A stretch of DNA of 22,599 nucleotides from a bacterium (GTDB lineage Bacteria; Patescibacteriota; Microgenomatia; Levybacterales; UBA12049): assembly GCA_021784535.1 (NCBI GenBank), contig JAJYHW010000052.1, forward strand, positions 1-22,599, in the 5' to 3' direction. The translations under genes were made by a program, and so were the position numbers. The notes beneath the pieces are model-generated. The model was given only the letters and a program-made list of their open reading frames with translations, was not told where the DNA came from and did not search any database. This document shows positions 1 through 9,500 of the stretch, one piece after another; positions within the stretch are counted from its first letter, which is position 1; each line of letters starts with the position of its first letter.

Positions 1-1544
1 CAATGCTTGGCGTTGATTTATTGCTGCCGGATATTACGTATCTATTGGATGTTGTCAAAAAGGGTGATAAAAAAATTGTTGGGATGGTTTTGACGCATGG
101 GCATGAAGATCATATCGGTGGTTTGCCGTTTATTCTACCACAATTACCGAAGGTTCCTATTTATGCGTCTCCTTTGACAGCTGCTTTGGCCAACGAAAAA
201 TTACAGGACTATAAGGTGCCTGTTTCTATTAACACGGTACAATTTGCCGATGGTGAAATTGTTCTTGGTGATTTTAGCATTGCTTTTGTCAGGGTGACAC
301 ATTCGATTCTTGATAGCGCCAATATTATTATCAAAACTCCGGCCGGCAATCTGTATCACGGCAGTGATTTTAAGTTTGATCTGACGCCGGCAGATGGTCA
401 CAGGACCGAATTTCTTAAGATTACCCAAGCTGCACAGGAGGGTTTTCTGGCAGTGATGTCTGATTGTCTGGGCTCAGATAGAGAAGGCTTTTCTCTATCA
501 GAACAAATGCTTGGAGATCATTTCGAGCGTGAGATGCGCAACTGCCCGGGGAAATTTCTTATTACGACGTATTCATCCAATGTAACCCGTCTCAATCAGG
601 CAATTCAGGCGGCAGAAGTGACAGGTCGTAAGGTCTGTTTTGTCGGCAGGTCGATTGTGAAAGTAAAAGAAGTTGCGAATCGATTAGGCTATCTGAAAAT
701 GCGTGATGGTACGGAAGTACAAATTGCTGATTTACCTAGGTTTAAGAGCAGGCAATTGCTGTTAATTGTCGCGGGAAGTCAGGGGCAGGAGAATTCCGCG
801 ATGACAAGAATTGCTCAAGGAGAGCATCGGGATATCAGGCTTGATCCGCAGGATACGGTTGTTTTTTCTTCCGATACGATTCCCGGTAATGAACTTAATG
901 TCGGAGAGCTATACGATTCAATCGCCAAGCGCGGAGCCCGTGTTTTGGAATCAAATGGGACAGGGAATTATCATGTTTCAGGTCATGGCTCAGCAGGGGA
1001 TCATATGCTGCTTATTGCGTTGACGCAGCCTCGTTTCCTTGTGCCGATCAGCGGAACGTATCGTCATATGGTAGATTATCGCCAAACGGCGCAACAAATG
1101 GGGTATAAGCGAAGCGATATTTTCTTGATTGAAAATGGACAGGAGCTTTTATTTGCGGGAAGCAGTGTGCGCTTGGGGAGAAAAGTGGAAATCAAGCATG
1201 TCTACGTAGATGAAGTTTCAGGTGAGGAGCTGGAGAATTTTGTTATCAGGGATCGTGAAAGATTAGCAAAGGAAGGTGTGATTATCGTGATGGCTGAAGT
1301 GAATGCTTTAAACGGCCAGCTGGCTGAAAAGCCTGAAATTATCGCCAGAGGGAGTTTTTTGACAGATACCAAAGAAGTTGCTGAGCCGCTTGCTTCGGAA
1401 TTGAGAAAAGTCCTTTCAGGCCATAATGAGAAGGTGGCGAATTGGTTTCATATTCGTCGTACAATAGGTGAAACATCCGAAAGGTTTCTTTATAAAAAAC
1501 TCAAAACCCGTCCACTTGTCCTGCCTGTGGTAATAGAAGTATGA
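1..1544 (+). CDS. rnj: Ribonuclease J, 5'-truncated by the window edge
   Basis: Metallo-beta-lactamase/beta-CASP ribonuclease J, which in bacteria degrades and matures RNA by 5'-3' exonuclease and endonuclease activity. The reading frame is open from the first base and the first visible residues (MLGVDLLLPD) match an internal part of the family, so roughly the first 50-70 residues lie outside the window. Numbering from the first visible Met, the metal-site motif HGHEDH is at 32-37, THS at 99-101, GSDFKFD at 120-126, the beta-CASP segment SSNVTR at 191-196, AGSQGQ at 257-262 and HVSGH at 324-328. The C-terminal domain ends in LPVVIEV, the usual RNase J ending, so the 3' end is complete. Oddity: the late histidine of the usual IHGEYR motif is serine here (PISGTYR, S350). 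It converges on rpsG with 48 bp between them. Family assignment is firm. Confidence 0.93.
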   Translation, partial: MLGVDLLLPDITYLLDVVKKGDKKIVGMVLTHGHEDHIGGLPFILPQLPKVPIYASPLTAALANEKLQDYKVPVSINTVQFADGEIVLGDFSIAFVRVTHSILDSANIIIKTPAGNLYHGSDFKFDLTPADGHRTEFLKITQAAQEGFLAVMSDCLGSDREGFSLSEQMLGDHFEREMRNCPGKFLITTYSSNVTRLNQAIQAAEVTGRKVCFVGRSIVKVKEVANRLGYLKMRDGTEVQIADLPRFKSRQLLLIVAGSQGQENSAMTRIAQGEHRDIRLDPQDTVVFSSDTIPGNELNVGELYDSIAKRGARVLESNGTGNYHVSGHGSAGDHMLLIALTQPRFLVPISGTYRHMVDYRQTAQQMGYKRSDIFLIENGQELLFAGSSVRLGRKVEIKHVYVDEVSGEELENFVIRDRERLAKEGVIIVMAEVNALNGQLAEKPEIIARGSFLTDTKEVAEPLASELRKVLSGHNEKVANWFHIRRTIGETSERFLYKKLKTRPLVLPVVIEV

Positions 1545-1592
1545 TATGAAAAATTGCAAGGGGCTGTTTGAAGATATTGTTTGAAAACCCAT

Positions 1593-2066
1593 CTACCACC
1601 TGAAGTGAGAGAATGCTCTGTTTGCTTCTGCTTGCTTGAGTGCGATTTCCCGTTTTCTGACTGCTTCTCCTTCATTATTAAGAGCAGCGAGTACCTCAGC
1701 AGCAAGTTTTTCCGCAAAAGTATGATATTCCTTGTTTGATCGCTTCCGCGCTGCATCAATCATCCATCGGAGTGCAAGTGCCATACGTCGTTCATGTTTG
1801 ACTTCAACAGGCACTTGATAATTCGCGCCACCGATACGACGCGCTTTAACCTCGACTTTTGGACCGATATTTTGAAGAGCTTTTTCAAAAGCTTCAAGTG
1901 GCTTTTGACCTTTTTGCTCAAGAAGAGAGAAAGCATTGTATACCTGCGCTTGCGCAACTGTTTTTTTGCCGTCCCGCATAATATAGTTGATTAACTTAGC
2001 AATTTGTATACTATTGTAAAGCGTATCTGGTGCAATTTGTCTTTTTTGTATTTTTGCGTGTCTCAT
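1593..2066 (-). CDS. rpsG: 30S ribosomal protein S7
   Basis: Small-subunit protein S7, which binds the 3' major domain of 16S rRNA and starts assembly of the 30S head near the E site. It has 157 residues, the usual bacterial length. Family segments are visible: an N-terminal basic stretch, LINYIMRDGKK, ARRIGGANYQVPVEV in the middle and RKRSNKEYHTFAEKLAAE near the end, closing with the family-typical AFSHFRW. The ATG at 2066-2064 is preceded by TAAGGT only one base away, too close for a good ribosome binding site. It lies 62 bp downstream of rpsL on the same strand, keeping the classical rpsL-rpsG order, but fusA and tuf do not follow; the next gene is the convergent RNase J gene. It is probably cotranscribed with rpsL. 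Confidence 0.97.
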   Translation of the reverse strand: MRHAKIQKRQIAPDTLYNSIQIAKLINYIMRDGKKTVAQAQVYNAFSLLEQKGQKPLEAFEKALQNIGPKVEVKARRIGGANYQVPVEVKHERRMALALRWMIDAARKRSNKEYHTFAEKLAAEVLAALNNEGEAVRKREIALKQAEANRAFSHFRW

Positions 2067-2128
2067 ACCTTAATTTAAGATTTATGACGTAAGATTTAAG
2101 AGTTCTTATATCTTACATTTTGCGTTTT

Positions 2129-2551
2129 TTAGGCTGCTTTAGCTTTTTGCAACTTGGTTCCATAAATACTTCGGGATGTTTTTCTTCCGTCAACACCAAG
2201 CAGATCAAATTTTCCACGTACTGCGTGGTATTTAACGCCTGGTAAATCACGGACACGGCCGCCACGAACAAGGACAATACCATGTTCAGAAAGTGAATGC
2301 CCGACTCCTTGGATATATGCAGTGACTTCCATTTTATTAGAAAGCTTTACGCGTGCAACTTTACGCAGCGCTGAATTAGGTTTCTTGGGGGTCATTGTTT
2401 TAACCAGAGTAACCACGCCGCGTTTTTGCGGAGAATCAGCGTCAGTATATTGGCGATCCTTCGCGTTAAATAATCTTTTCAGTGCGGTAGATCGGGTCTT
2501 TTTGATCCTTTTCGCGCGTCCCCTTTTTGCTAATTGTGCTAGTGTCGGCAT
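2129..2551 (-). CDS. rpsL: 30S ribosomal protein S12
   Basis: Small-subunit protein S12, part of the decoding centre. It has 140 residues and starts MPTLAQL, as expected. SPQKRGV is at 40-46, the decoding loop TPKKPNSA at 54-61 and GGRVRDLPGVKYH at 97-109. Both decoding-loop lysines (56, 57; E. coli K42/K43) and the aspartate that is methylthiolated in E. coli (D102 here) are kept. The segment usually read as AYIPGIGHNLQEHS is AYIQGVGHSLSEHG (78-91), with four changes in a highly conserved stretch. No Shine-Dalgarno sequence precedes the ATG, but an extended -10 promoter lies about 25 bp upstream, giving a predicted leader of about 18 nt. rpsG follows on the same strand. Confidence 0.97.
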   Translation of the reverse strand: MPTLAQLAKRGRAKRIKKTRSTALKRLFNAKDRQYTDADSPQKRGVVTLVKTMTPKKPNSALRKVARVKLSNKMEVTAYIQGVGHSLSEHGIVLVRGGRVRDLPGVKYHAVRGKFDLLGVDGRKTSRSIYGTKLQKAKAA

Positions 2552-2575
2552 AATATTTATTTTTTAAGTGTGAGT

Positions 2576-2584
2576 ATTATAACA
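2576..2584 (-). promoter_or_regulatory. Extended -10 promoter for rpsL-rpsG
   Basis: On the minus strand the sequence reads TGTTATAAT, a perfect extended -10 element (TG-N-TATAAT). The -35 region at the expected distance is weak (TTTATA/TTATAA around 2599-2605). A start site about 7 bases downstream would give a leader of roughly 18 nt before the rpsL ATG. It suggests that rpsL-rpsG need not depend on read-through from rpoC. Confidence 0.6.
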
Positions 2585-2619
2585 CACTTAGGTTCAATTT
2601 ATAAAGCTATTTTATTTAC

Positions 2620-2724
2620 ATTCAAGTTAAAAATGAAAAATGTAAAGTGAAAAATTACAATGAAGAATTAAAAATTTTTAGTTTTAACCTGTAATTTTGA
2701 ACTTTTAACTTTAAATTTTTAACT
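2620..2724. repeat. AT-rich imperfect inverted repeat between rpoC and rpsL
   Basis: This fills most of the 174-bp gap between the rpoC stop and the rpsL start. The left part reads GTTAAAAATGAAAAATGTAA and continues with AGTGAAAAATTACAATGAAG. The reverse complement of the right part reads GTTAAAAATTTAAAGTTAAA and continues with AGTTCAAAATTACAGG. The two arms therefore match over about 40 bases with small gaps, and the centre is around AAAAATTTTTA near 2672. A partial relative lies at 18419-18452. It may act as a weak bidirectional transcription barrier after rpoC, or be a degenerate mobile repeat. It has no GC-rich stem followed by a T-run, so I do not call it a classical terminator. Confidence 0.5.
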
Positions 2725-2725
2725 T

Positions 2726-5700
2726 TTATGCGGCAGGTTGTGTTTCTGGCTGAACAGTTTCATCTTCTGTTGCTGCAACTTCTCCTGCTGCTTTTTCCTC
2801 CACGACTTCATCTGTTTCAAATTTTCCATCAAGACCTGAGACAGGAATTAAGCGTCCGATAATAACATTTTCTTTCAGACCGAGAAGTTTGTCTACGCGG
2901 CCTTCAAGTGCAGCTTCGGTCAGTACTTTTGTTGTTTCCTGGAAAGATGCTGCTGAAAGCCAGCTGTCTGAGAAGAGGGCTGATTTTGTGATACCCAGTA
3001 TAACCTGCCTTCCGGTTGCTGGTTCTCCGCCTTCTGAAAGTACTTCAGCATTCATTTCTTCAAATCGTGCTTTGGTGACAAAATCACCTGGGATGAGTGA
3101 GGTGTCTCCGACACTTTCAACAATAATTTTATCCGACATTTTTCGGATAATGACTTCAAAGTGCTTGTCGTTGATGCCGATACCTTGTGATTCATAGACT
3201 TTCTGGACTTCAGTGATCAGGTATCGCTGAACCATGAGAAGTCCGCCTATCTTAAGAACTTCTTTTGGATCTAAGTCGCCTTCTGCAAGCGGTGTGCCGG
3301 CGGTGATTTCGTCACCATCCTGGACACGAAGCGCCGCAGAGAGCGGGACAAAGTATTCCTGTGACTCAATTGGCTTGATTTTGGTATTTTTAACGTTGAC
3401 ATGATAACCTTCATCTGTTGTTTCGATTTTTACCTTACCGGTAACTTCAGAAACTGACGCCATATTTTTTGGTGTACGCATCTCAAAGAGCTCTTCAACA
3501 CGCGGTAGGCCCTGGGTCACGTCAGACATAACAACGCCGCCATAGTGTCTGACACGCATAGTAAGCTGTGTGCCTGGTTCTCCAATACTTTGTGCAGCCA
3601 TCACGCCGACAGGAACACCCAAGCCAACGCGCTGCTTGGTTGAAAGATCCCATCCGTAACATGATGCGCAGAGTCCATACGGAAGAGCGCAGAGAAGCGG
3701 GGATCGTATAATAGCTTCCTGAACTTCGTTTTCTTCCAGTAGCTTGACAGTTTCTTCATTAATTTCCTCTCCTGCTTTGAGAACGACTTTTTTTGACTTC
3801 GGTGCGAATGCATCAGCTGCAAGGACCCGCCCTATAAGTCTGTCAGCAAAAGCTGATGTACGATCTTTTTCAATCCTGGTAATTGTGATTCCTTCTTTGG
3901 TACCGCAATCTTCCTGTCTGATAATTACTTCGTGGGCAACATCAACAAGTCTTCGGGTAAGATATCCTGCGTTTGCTGTTTTCAAGGCGGAATCAGTCAA
4001 GCCTTTTCGTGAGCCACGTGCTGATGTAACATATTCAAAAATTGAAAGCCCTTCACGGAAGTTTGATTTTACAGGAAGCTCAACGATTTTGCCCAGCGGA
4101 TCAACAATAAGACCACGAAGTGCTGAAAGCTGTTTAATCTGTTCCAGTCCAGCACGGGTTCCTCCTGAATCAATACTCAGTTTAATTGGATTTTGTGGTT
4201 TGATTGACTTCCAAGTAAGATCTGCAACTTCGTTGGTTACTTTAAGCCAGACTTCATTTGATAACCGTTTCTTTTCAGAAAGAGTGATGAGTCCCTGTTT
4301 GTACTCCTCATCAATAGCTTTAACCTTTTTTTCACCTTCTGCAATCATCTGATCTTTTTCAGGTGCGATATCGTTATCAAAAACAGAAACACTAATACCT
4401 GAGATTGTGGCTCCAAAAAATCCAAGATTTTTGATTTTATCAATAAGTGCTGCAACAGTGTCTGATGAATACTGCTTCATTGATCGGGTAATGATCTTTT
4501 TAATCCTGCTTGCACTGATAGCTTCATTAACGAAACCAAAATCATGTGGAAGTAATTCGTTGAATCTGATCCTGCCTGCAGTTGTTTCAAGAACCGTTGC
4601 AGTACCTTTATGATCAATGATTCGCACTTTGACAGGTTCACGCATTTTAATCTTACCGATATCGTAGGCAAGGAGTGCTGAATTTCTGTCGCTGAAGTGC
4701 GGTTGATTTTCTTCGCTTCGGCGCTTACTTTCATCGATCGTTGTAAGATAGTAGGTACCAAGTGCCATTTCTTTATTTGGCAAAGTAATAGGGTCACCGC
4801 TTGCAGGTTTTAATAAATTACGGTTTGGCATCATAAGTTCAATTGCCTCTTCTTGTGCTTTTTGTGAGAGCGGGATATGAACAGCCATCTGGTCTCCGTC
4901 AAAATCAGCATTATATCCGGCACAGACACACGGATGCAATTGAATTGCTGATCCTTCGATGAGAACAGGGTAGAATGCCTGAATTCCGAGTTTGTGCAGG
5001 GTAGGAGCACGATTGAGAAGGACAGGATGGTTTTTGGTAATTTCTTCAAGAATATCAAACACTTCAGGTGGCCTTTTTTCAATATATCGTTTTGCTGATT
5101 TAATATTGGTTGCAAGACCTCTGACAATAACTTCGCGGAGAATAAACGGCTTGAACATTTCAAGCGCCATTTCTTTTGGAAGTCCGCATTGATTCAGCTT
5201 GAGTTCTGGCCCCACAACGATAACAGAACGACCTGAATAATCAACACGCTTTCCAAGTAGATTCTGTCTAAAGCGTCCCTGTTTACCCCGAAGCATATCA
5301 GAAAGCGACCGGAGCGATGACGCCATGCTTTGACTACTTCGTTGTGATGAATCGATCAATGCATCGACTGATTCCTGAAGCATTCTTTTCTCGTTTCTCA
5401 AAATAATCTCAGGTGCGCCAAGAGCAAGAAGATGTTTTAACCGATTGTTCCGGTTAATAACACGCCGATATAAATCATTTAAATCAGAGGTTGCAAATCT
5501 TCCACCCGAAAGTTGCACCATGGGCCTGAGATCCGGTGGGATAACCGCCAGAACATCGGTAATCATTGCCGTTGGCGTCACATCTGCTTTTCTCATGTTT
5601 TCGAGTAACCGCAGGCGTTTGACAATCTTTAAGTATCGTTGGCTGCTGGTTTTTTCAGCTTCCGATCGGAGGTCTGCGATGAGTTGTGCGATATCAAGTC

Positions 5701-6550
5701 GGGATACTACTTCAAGAAGAGCCTCAGATCCGGTTTTGATCGTAAAGAAAATTGGGATATCGTATTCCAGAAGCTTAAAGTATTCATCTTCAGATAAGAC
5801 GCTTCCAACACGTAAACTCTTTAGCAGTTTGGTAAACGTGTCTGAGATTTCGTCGATTTTTTTTGATTCATTTTCGAGAGATTCTTCAATACGTGTCAAT
5901 TTTTGGCGTGCTGCAAGTTCGATTTCCTGCTCAATCAACTGTTGCTGCTCAGGAGTTTTTTTGCCTGCTGCTTCTTTCTTTTTTTCTGCTGCTTCTTTTT
6001 TAATCTTTTCAGATTCCTGATCCAGACGCTCTTGTAGTGCGTCTTTTCGTTTGGTGATGGTTTCAACAAATGTTTCAAGTGCTTCTTTCTTTTTCCCCTC
6101 ATCAATGTTGGTTAACAGATAGGAAGCATAATAAATAATTGATTCCAGACTTTTTTGTGGGATATCAAGAAGAAGCGATAATGCGCTTGATGCTCCCTTG
6201 AAGAACCATACATGTGCGACCGGAGATGCGAGCTTAATATGTCCAAGTCTTTCCCGTCGTACGCGTGAAAGAGTAACTTCAACGCCACACTTATCACAGA
6301 TGATGCCGCGATAGCGAATCCTCTTGTATTTTCCGCAATAACATTCCCAATCTTTTGTAGGACCAAAGATTCTTTCGTCAAATAATCCGTCTTTTTCAGG
6401 ACGAAGAGTCCGGTAGTTGATTGTTTCAGGCTTGGTTACTTCGCCATAAGACCAATTCATGATGTCATCATTTTTTGCAAGCAACAACTTCAGCGATTTG
6501 AAATCTGAAATATTTAAATCTTTTAAGATGTTTTTACTTTTATTGTTCAT
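2726..6550 (-). CDS. rpoC: DNA-directed RNA polymerase subunit beta'
   Basis: The beta' subunit, carrying the catalytic magnesium site of RNA polymerase. It has 1274 residues, between the B. subtilis-type and E. coli-type lengths. The N-terminal zinc ribbon uses C70, C72, C85 and C88. A charged, alanine/glutamate/lysine-rich insert predicted to be helical covers about 150-235. The metal-binding motif NADFDGDQ has its three aspartates at D549, D551 and D553. The second zinc site is seen in DCGT, SPLLC and GLCASC, followed by AAQSIGEPGTQLTMR and DVTQGLPRVEELFE. The trigger-loop motif, usually MRTFH, is MRVRH (998-1002). The C-terminus ends in an acidic, low-complexity tail (about the last 30 residues). 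It lies 28 bp downstream of rpoB and is surely cotranscribed with it. No clear Shine-Dalgarno sequence is present. Confidence 0.98.
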   Translation of the reverse strand: MNNKSKNILKDLNISDFKSLKLLLAKNDDIMNWSYGEVTKPETINYRTLRPEKDGLFDERIFGPTKDWECYCGKYKRIRYRGIICDKCGVEVTLSRVRRERLGHIKLASPVAHVWFFKGASSALSLLLDIPQKSLESIIYYASYLLTNIDEGKKKEALETFVETITKRKDALQERLDQESEKIKKEAAEKKKEAAGKKTPEQQQLIEQEIELAARQKLTRIEESLENESKKIDEISDTFTKLLKSLRVGSVLSEDEYFKLLEYDIPIFFTIKTGSEALLEVVSRLDIAQLIADLRSEAEKTSSQRYLKIVKRLRLLENMRKADVTPTAMITDVLAVIPPDLRPMVQLSGGRFATSDLNDLYRRVINRNNRLKHLLALGAPEIILRNEKRMLQESVDALIDSSQRSSQSMASSLRSLSDMLRGKQGRFRQNLLGKRVDYSGRSVIVVGPELKLNQCGLPKEMALEMFKPFILREVIVRGLATNIKSAKRYIEKRPPEVFDILEEITKNHPVLLNRAPTLHKLGIQAFYPVLIEGSAIQLHPCVCAGYNADFDGDQMAVHIPLSQKAQEEAIELMMPNRNLLKPASGDPITLPNKEMALGTYYLTTIDESKRRSEENQPHFSDRNSALLAYDIGKIKMREPVKVRIIDHKGTATVLETTAGRIRFNELLPHDFGFVNEAISASRIKKIITRSMKQYSSDTVAALIDKIKNLGFFGATISGISVSVFDNDIAPEKDQMIAEGEKKVKAIDEEYKQGLITLSEKKRLSNEVWLKVTNEVADLTWKSIKPQNPIKLSIDSGGTRAGLEQIKQLSALRGLIVDPLGKIVELPVKSNFREGLSIFEYVTSARGSRKGLTDSALKTANAGYLTRRLVDVAHEVIIRQEDCGTKEGITITRIEKDRTSAFADRLIGRVLAADAFAPKSKKVVLKAGEEINEETVKLLEENEVQEAIIRSPLLCALPYGLCASCYGWDLSTKQRVGLGVPVGVMAAQSIGEPGTQLTMRVRHYGGVVMSDVTQGLPRVEELFEMRTPKNMASVSEVTGKVKIETTDEGYHVNVKNTKIKPIESQEYFVPLSAALRVQDGDEITAGTPLAEGDLDPKEVLKIGGLLMVQRYLITEVQKVYESQGIGINDKHFEVIIRKMSDKIIVESVGDTSLIPGDFVTKARFEEMNAEVLSEGGEPATGRQVILGITKSALFSDSWLSAASFQETTKVLTEAALEGRVDKLLGLKENVIIGRLIPVSGLDGKFETDEVVEEKAAGEVAATEDETVQPETQPAA

Positions 6551-6578
6551 AGTTTTAATAAATTAACCTGTTAATGCG

Positions 6579-9500
6579 TTACTCGTTAACGGGTTGTTCT
6601 GCCTGATCCTTACTTTCTTCAACTATTGTTTCTTCCGCTGTTATTTCTTCTTCAATCTCTTTTTCTGCATTTTGCGTTTCGGTTTCAGGTTCGTCTATTG
6701 CCTCCAGCGATTCTTCAAGCTCTTGCACTTGACCCTTTATTTCTTCTGACGCGATTTCTGCTTTTATTTCTTCGGCTTCATTTTCGACAATCGCGTCAAC
6801 CGGCATGACATTGAGGCCGAGCGATTGTAGTTCTTTGATAAGCACTTTGAATGATTCAGGAACTTTTGGTGTTGGGATATCTGTTCCTTTTACAATTGCT
6901 TCAAAAGCTTTCGCACGACCCACGACATCATCAGATTTGATGGTTAACATTTCTTGAAGAATATATCGTGCCCTGTGTGATTCAAGAGCCCAGACTTCCA
7001 TTTCTCCGAGTCTTTGTCCACCCATTTGTGCTTTACCGCCGAGTGGCTGTTGCGTAACAAGAGAATATGGTCCGGTTGAGCGCGCGTGAGTCTTATCCTC
7101 AACCATGTGGATAAGCTTCATGATGTATTCTATACCAACTACCACTGGATTTTCAAATGGTATTCCTGTTTTTCCGTCAATTAGTTTGACTTTTCCGTTG
7201 ACAGGAAGGCCTGCTTTTTCAAGAAGTTCGACCATGCGTGATTCATCAATTTTCTCAAATGCCGGAACACCGATCTTCATACCAAGTTTTTGTGCTGCAA
7301 ATCCGAGGTGAGCTTCCAGAATTTGTCCTAAATTCATACGGGCAAGAATTGATACAGGCGAGATGATAATATCAACTGGCGTACCGTCTTCAAGATGCGG
7401 CATATCGGCAAGTGGAAGAATTCGGGAAATAATACCTTTGTTCCCATGTCTTCCCGCAAGTTTGTCTCCTACGGAAACGTGGCGAAGCTGTGCAACTTCA
7501 ACAATAATTTTTCGCATAGTTCCCGGCTCCAGTTCATCTCCTTGTTTTCGGTCAAGAATCTGTACAGAAATAACCGTGCCCCGTTCGCCATGTGGCATAC
7601 GAAGTGATGTATCGCGAACCTCTCGTGCTTGCTCGCCAAATATTGCACGAAGAAGTCTTTCTTCTGCGGTTAATTCAGTTTCACCTTTTGGTGCAATTTT
7701 ACCGACCAGAATATCTCCCGGATTCACTTCTGATCCAAGAACAACGATACCTGTCTCATCCAGATTTGCGAGATCTTCTTCTGAAACATTTGGGATATCG
7801 CGAGTTGTTTCCTCAGGACCGAGTTTGGTTTCAACAACTGCTGCTTCGTATTTTTCAATGTGAATACTTGAGAGAACATTTTCTTTAACCATTTTATCTG
7901 AAATAACGATCGCGTCTTCATATCCAAGACCATCAAGAGATGCGTAGGCGATTAGCAGATTTCTTCCTAACGCAAGTTCACCATTTTCGCTTGACGGGCC
8001 GTCTATCAGAACATCACCTTTTTTAATTTCTTGTCCTTCAGTTACCATTGCCCGTTGCGTATACGCTGTGGCAGCAGAGGTGCGGTCAAACGTATCAATA
8101 GGAAAAACTACTTTGTCGTTTACATTTTTCCCTTCAAGAATAATTTTTGCCGCATCAGCGTACGCAATTCTACCATCAAATGGAGCACGGACAACCCGGC
8201 CCATAACTCCTGAGATAGCTTCTTCCATGCCGGTTCCCACGACAGGACTTTGCGGGTTTACCAGCGGGACTGCCTGACACTGCATATGTGTTCCCATTAG
8301 CGCACGATTTGCCTCATCGTGTGCAATAAACGGAATAAGCGAGGCACTTGTTCCTACCACTTGACGTGGAACGACATCAATATATTGGATCATCTCGCGG
8401 TCAACTTCGGTAAAATCACCGCGATATCGTGCAGGGACACGATCATCAAGAATGATACCATCTTCAGAAATAGCGATACCTGCGTGTGTAATATGCGCCT
8501 CTGCTTCATCATCAGCAGTCATGTAAATAACTTCATCAGTAATCCGCATTTTATTCCCGTCTTTGACGACTTTTTTATATGGTGCTTCCAGAAAGCCATA
8601 TTCATTGACCCGTGAATATAATGCCATATAGGTAACAAGTCCGATGTTTGGTCCTTCAGGACTTCGAATCGGATCGATACGGCCATACTGCGAAGAATTA
8701 ATATCACGGATAGAGAAGGCAGCGCGTTCACGTGAAATACCGCCGGTTCCCATAACGGTTAAACGATTAAGATTGTCAATTTCTGAAAGCGGATTGGTTT
8801 GGTCAAGAATTGTGGAAAGCTGTGAGGTACGGAAAAATTCATTGATGGCTGCCATAATCGGGCGTGCGTTAATAAGATTTCCGACTGTAACCGGAATATC
8901 TGCCTGTAAAAGACTCATACGTTCTTTGATGCTGCGCTCTACACGAAGGACGCCGACGCGAAAAGCATTGAGTGCAACCAGTTCGCCAACGCTTCGGACA
9001 CGGCGATTTGAGAGACTATCAATATCATCAGTTGTTCCCTGTCCGTTTTCAAGCATGATCAGATAAGCAAGCGTTGCGGTAATATCTTCGACAGTCAGGA
9101 CATGCTCTTCAGATGGTATAAAATCAGGGACAGATTTCAATCGTTTATTAATCTTATAACGGCCGACGACTCCCAGATCATACCGGCGGTTATTAAAGAA
9201 AAGGTTAGAGAAGTATTCGCGTACTTTATCAAGAACAACTGGTTCACCAGGATGCATTTTCCTGAAAATTTCTATCAGTGCTTCGGTTTCATTGGTGGTT
9301 TCATCCTTTTGCAAGGTATTGGTAATTAATGCTTCGCCACTTTCGCCGGCGATATTTTTGAATTTTTCTTTGATCGATTCGTTATCTGAAATACCAAGTG
9401 CGCGAAGGAAGGTGGTTGCGAGAAATTTTCGTCTCCGATCAATTTTGACAGTAATTGTGCCGTAGCGTGTCGTTGCAAATTCAAGCCATGATCCATGTAC

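Noticed and set aside
1545..1592. GGG...CCC pairing as a bidirectional terminator between RNase J and rpsG
   Set aside because: The stem is interrupted and the loop is long, with no adjacent T-run on either strand.
3744..4352. A 202-codon open frame on the + strand opposite rpoC (with similar ones at 5445-6020 and 7363-7863)
   Set aside because: Entirely antisense to conserved rpoC/rpoB coding sequence, with no domain, promoter or ribosome binding site.
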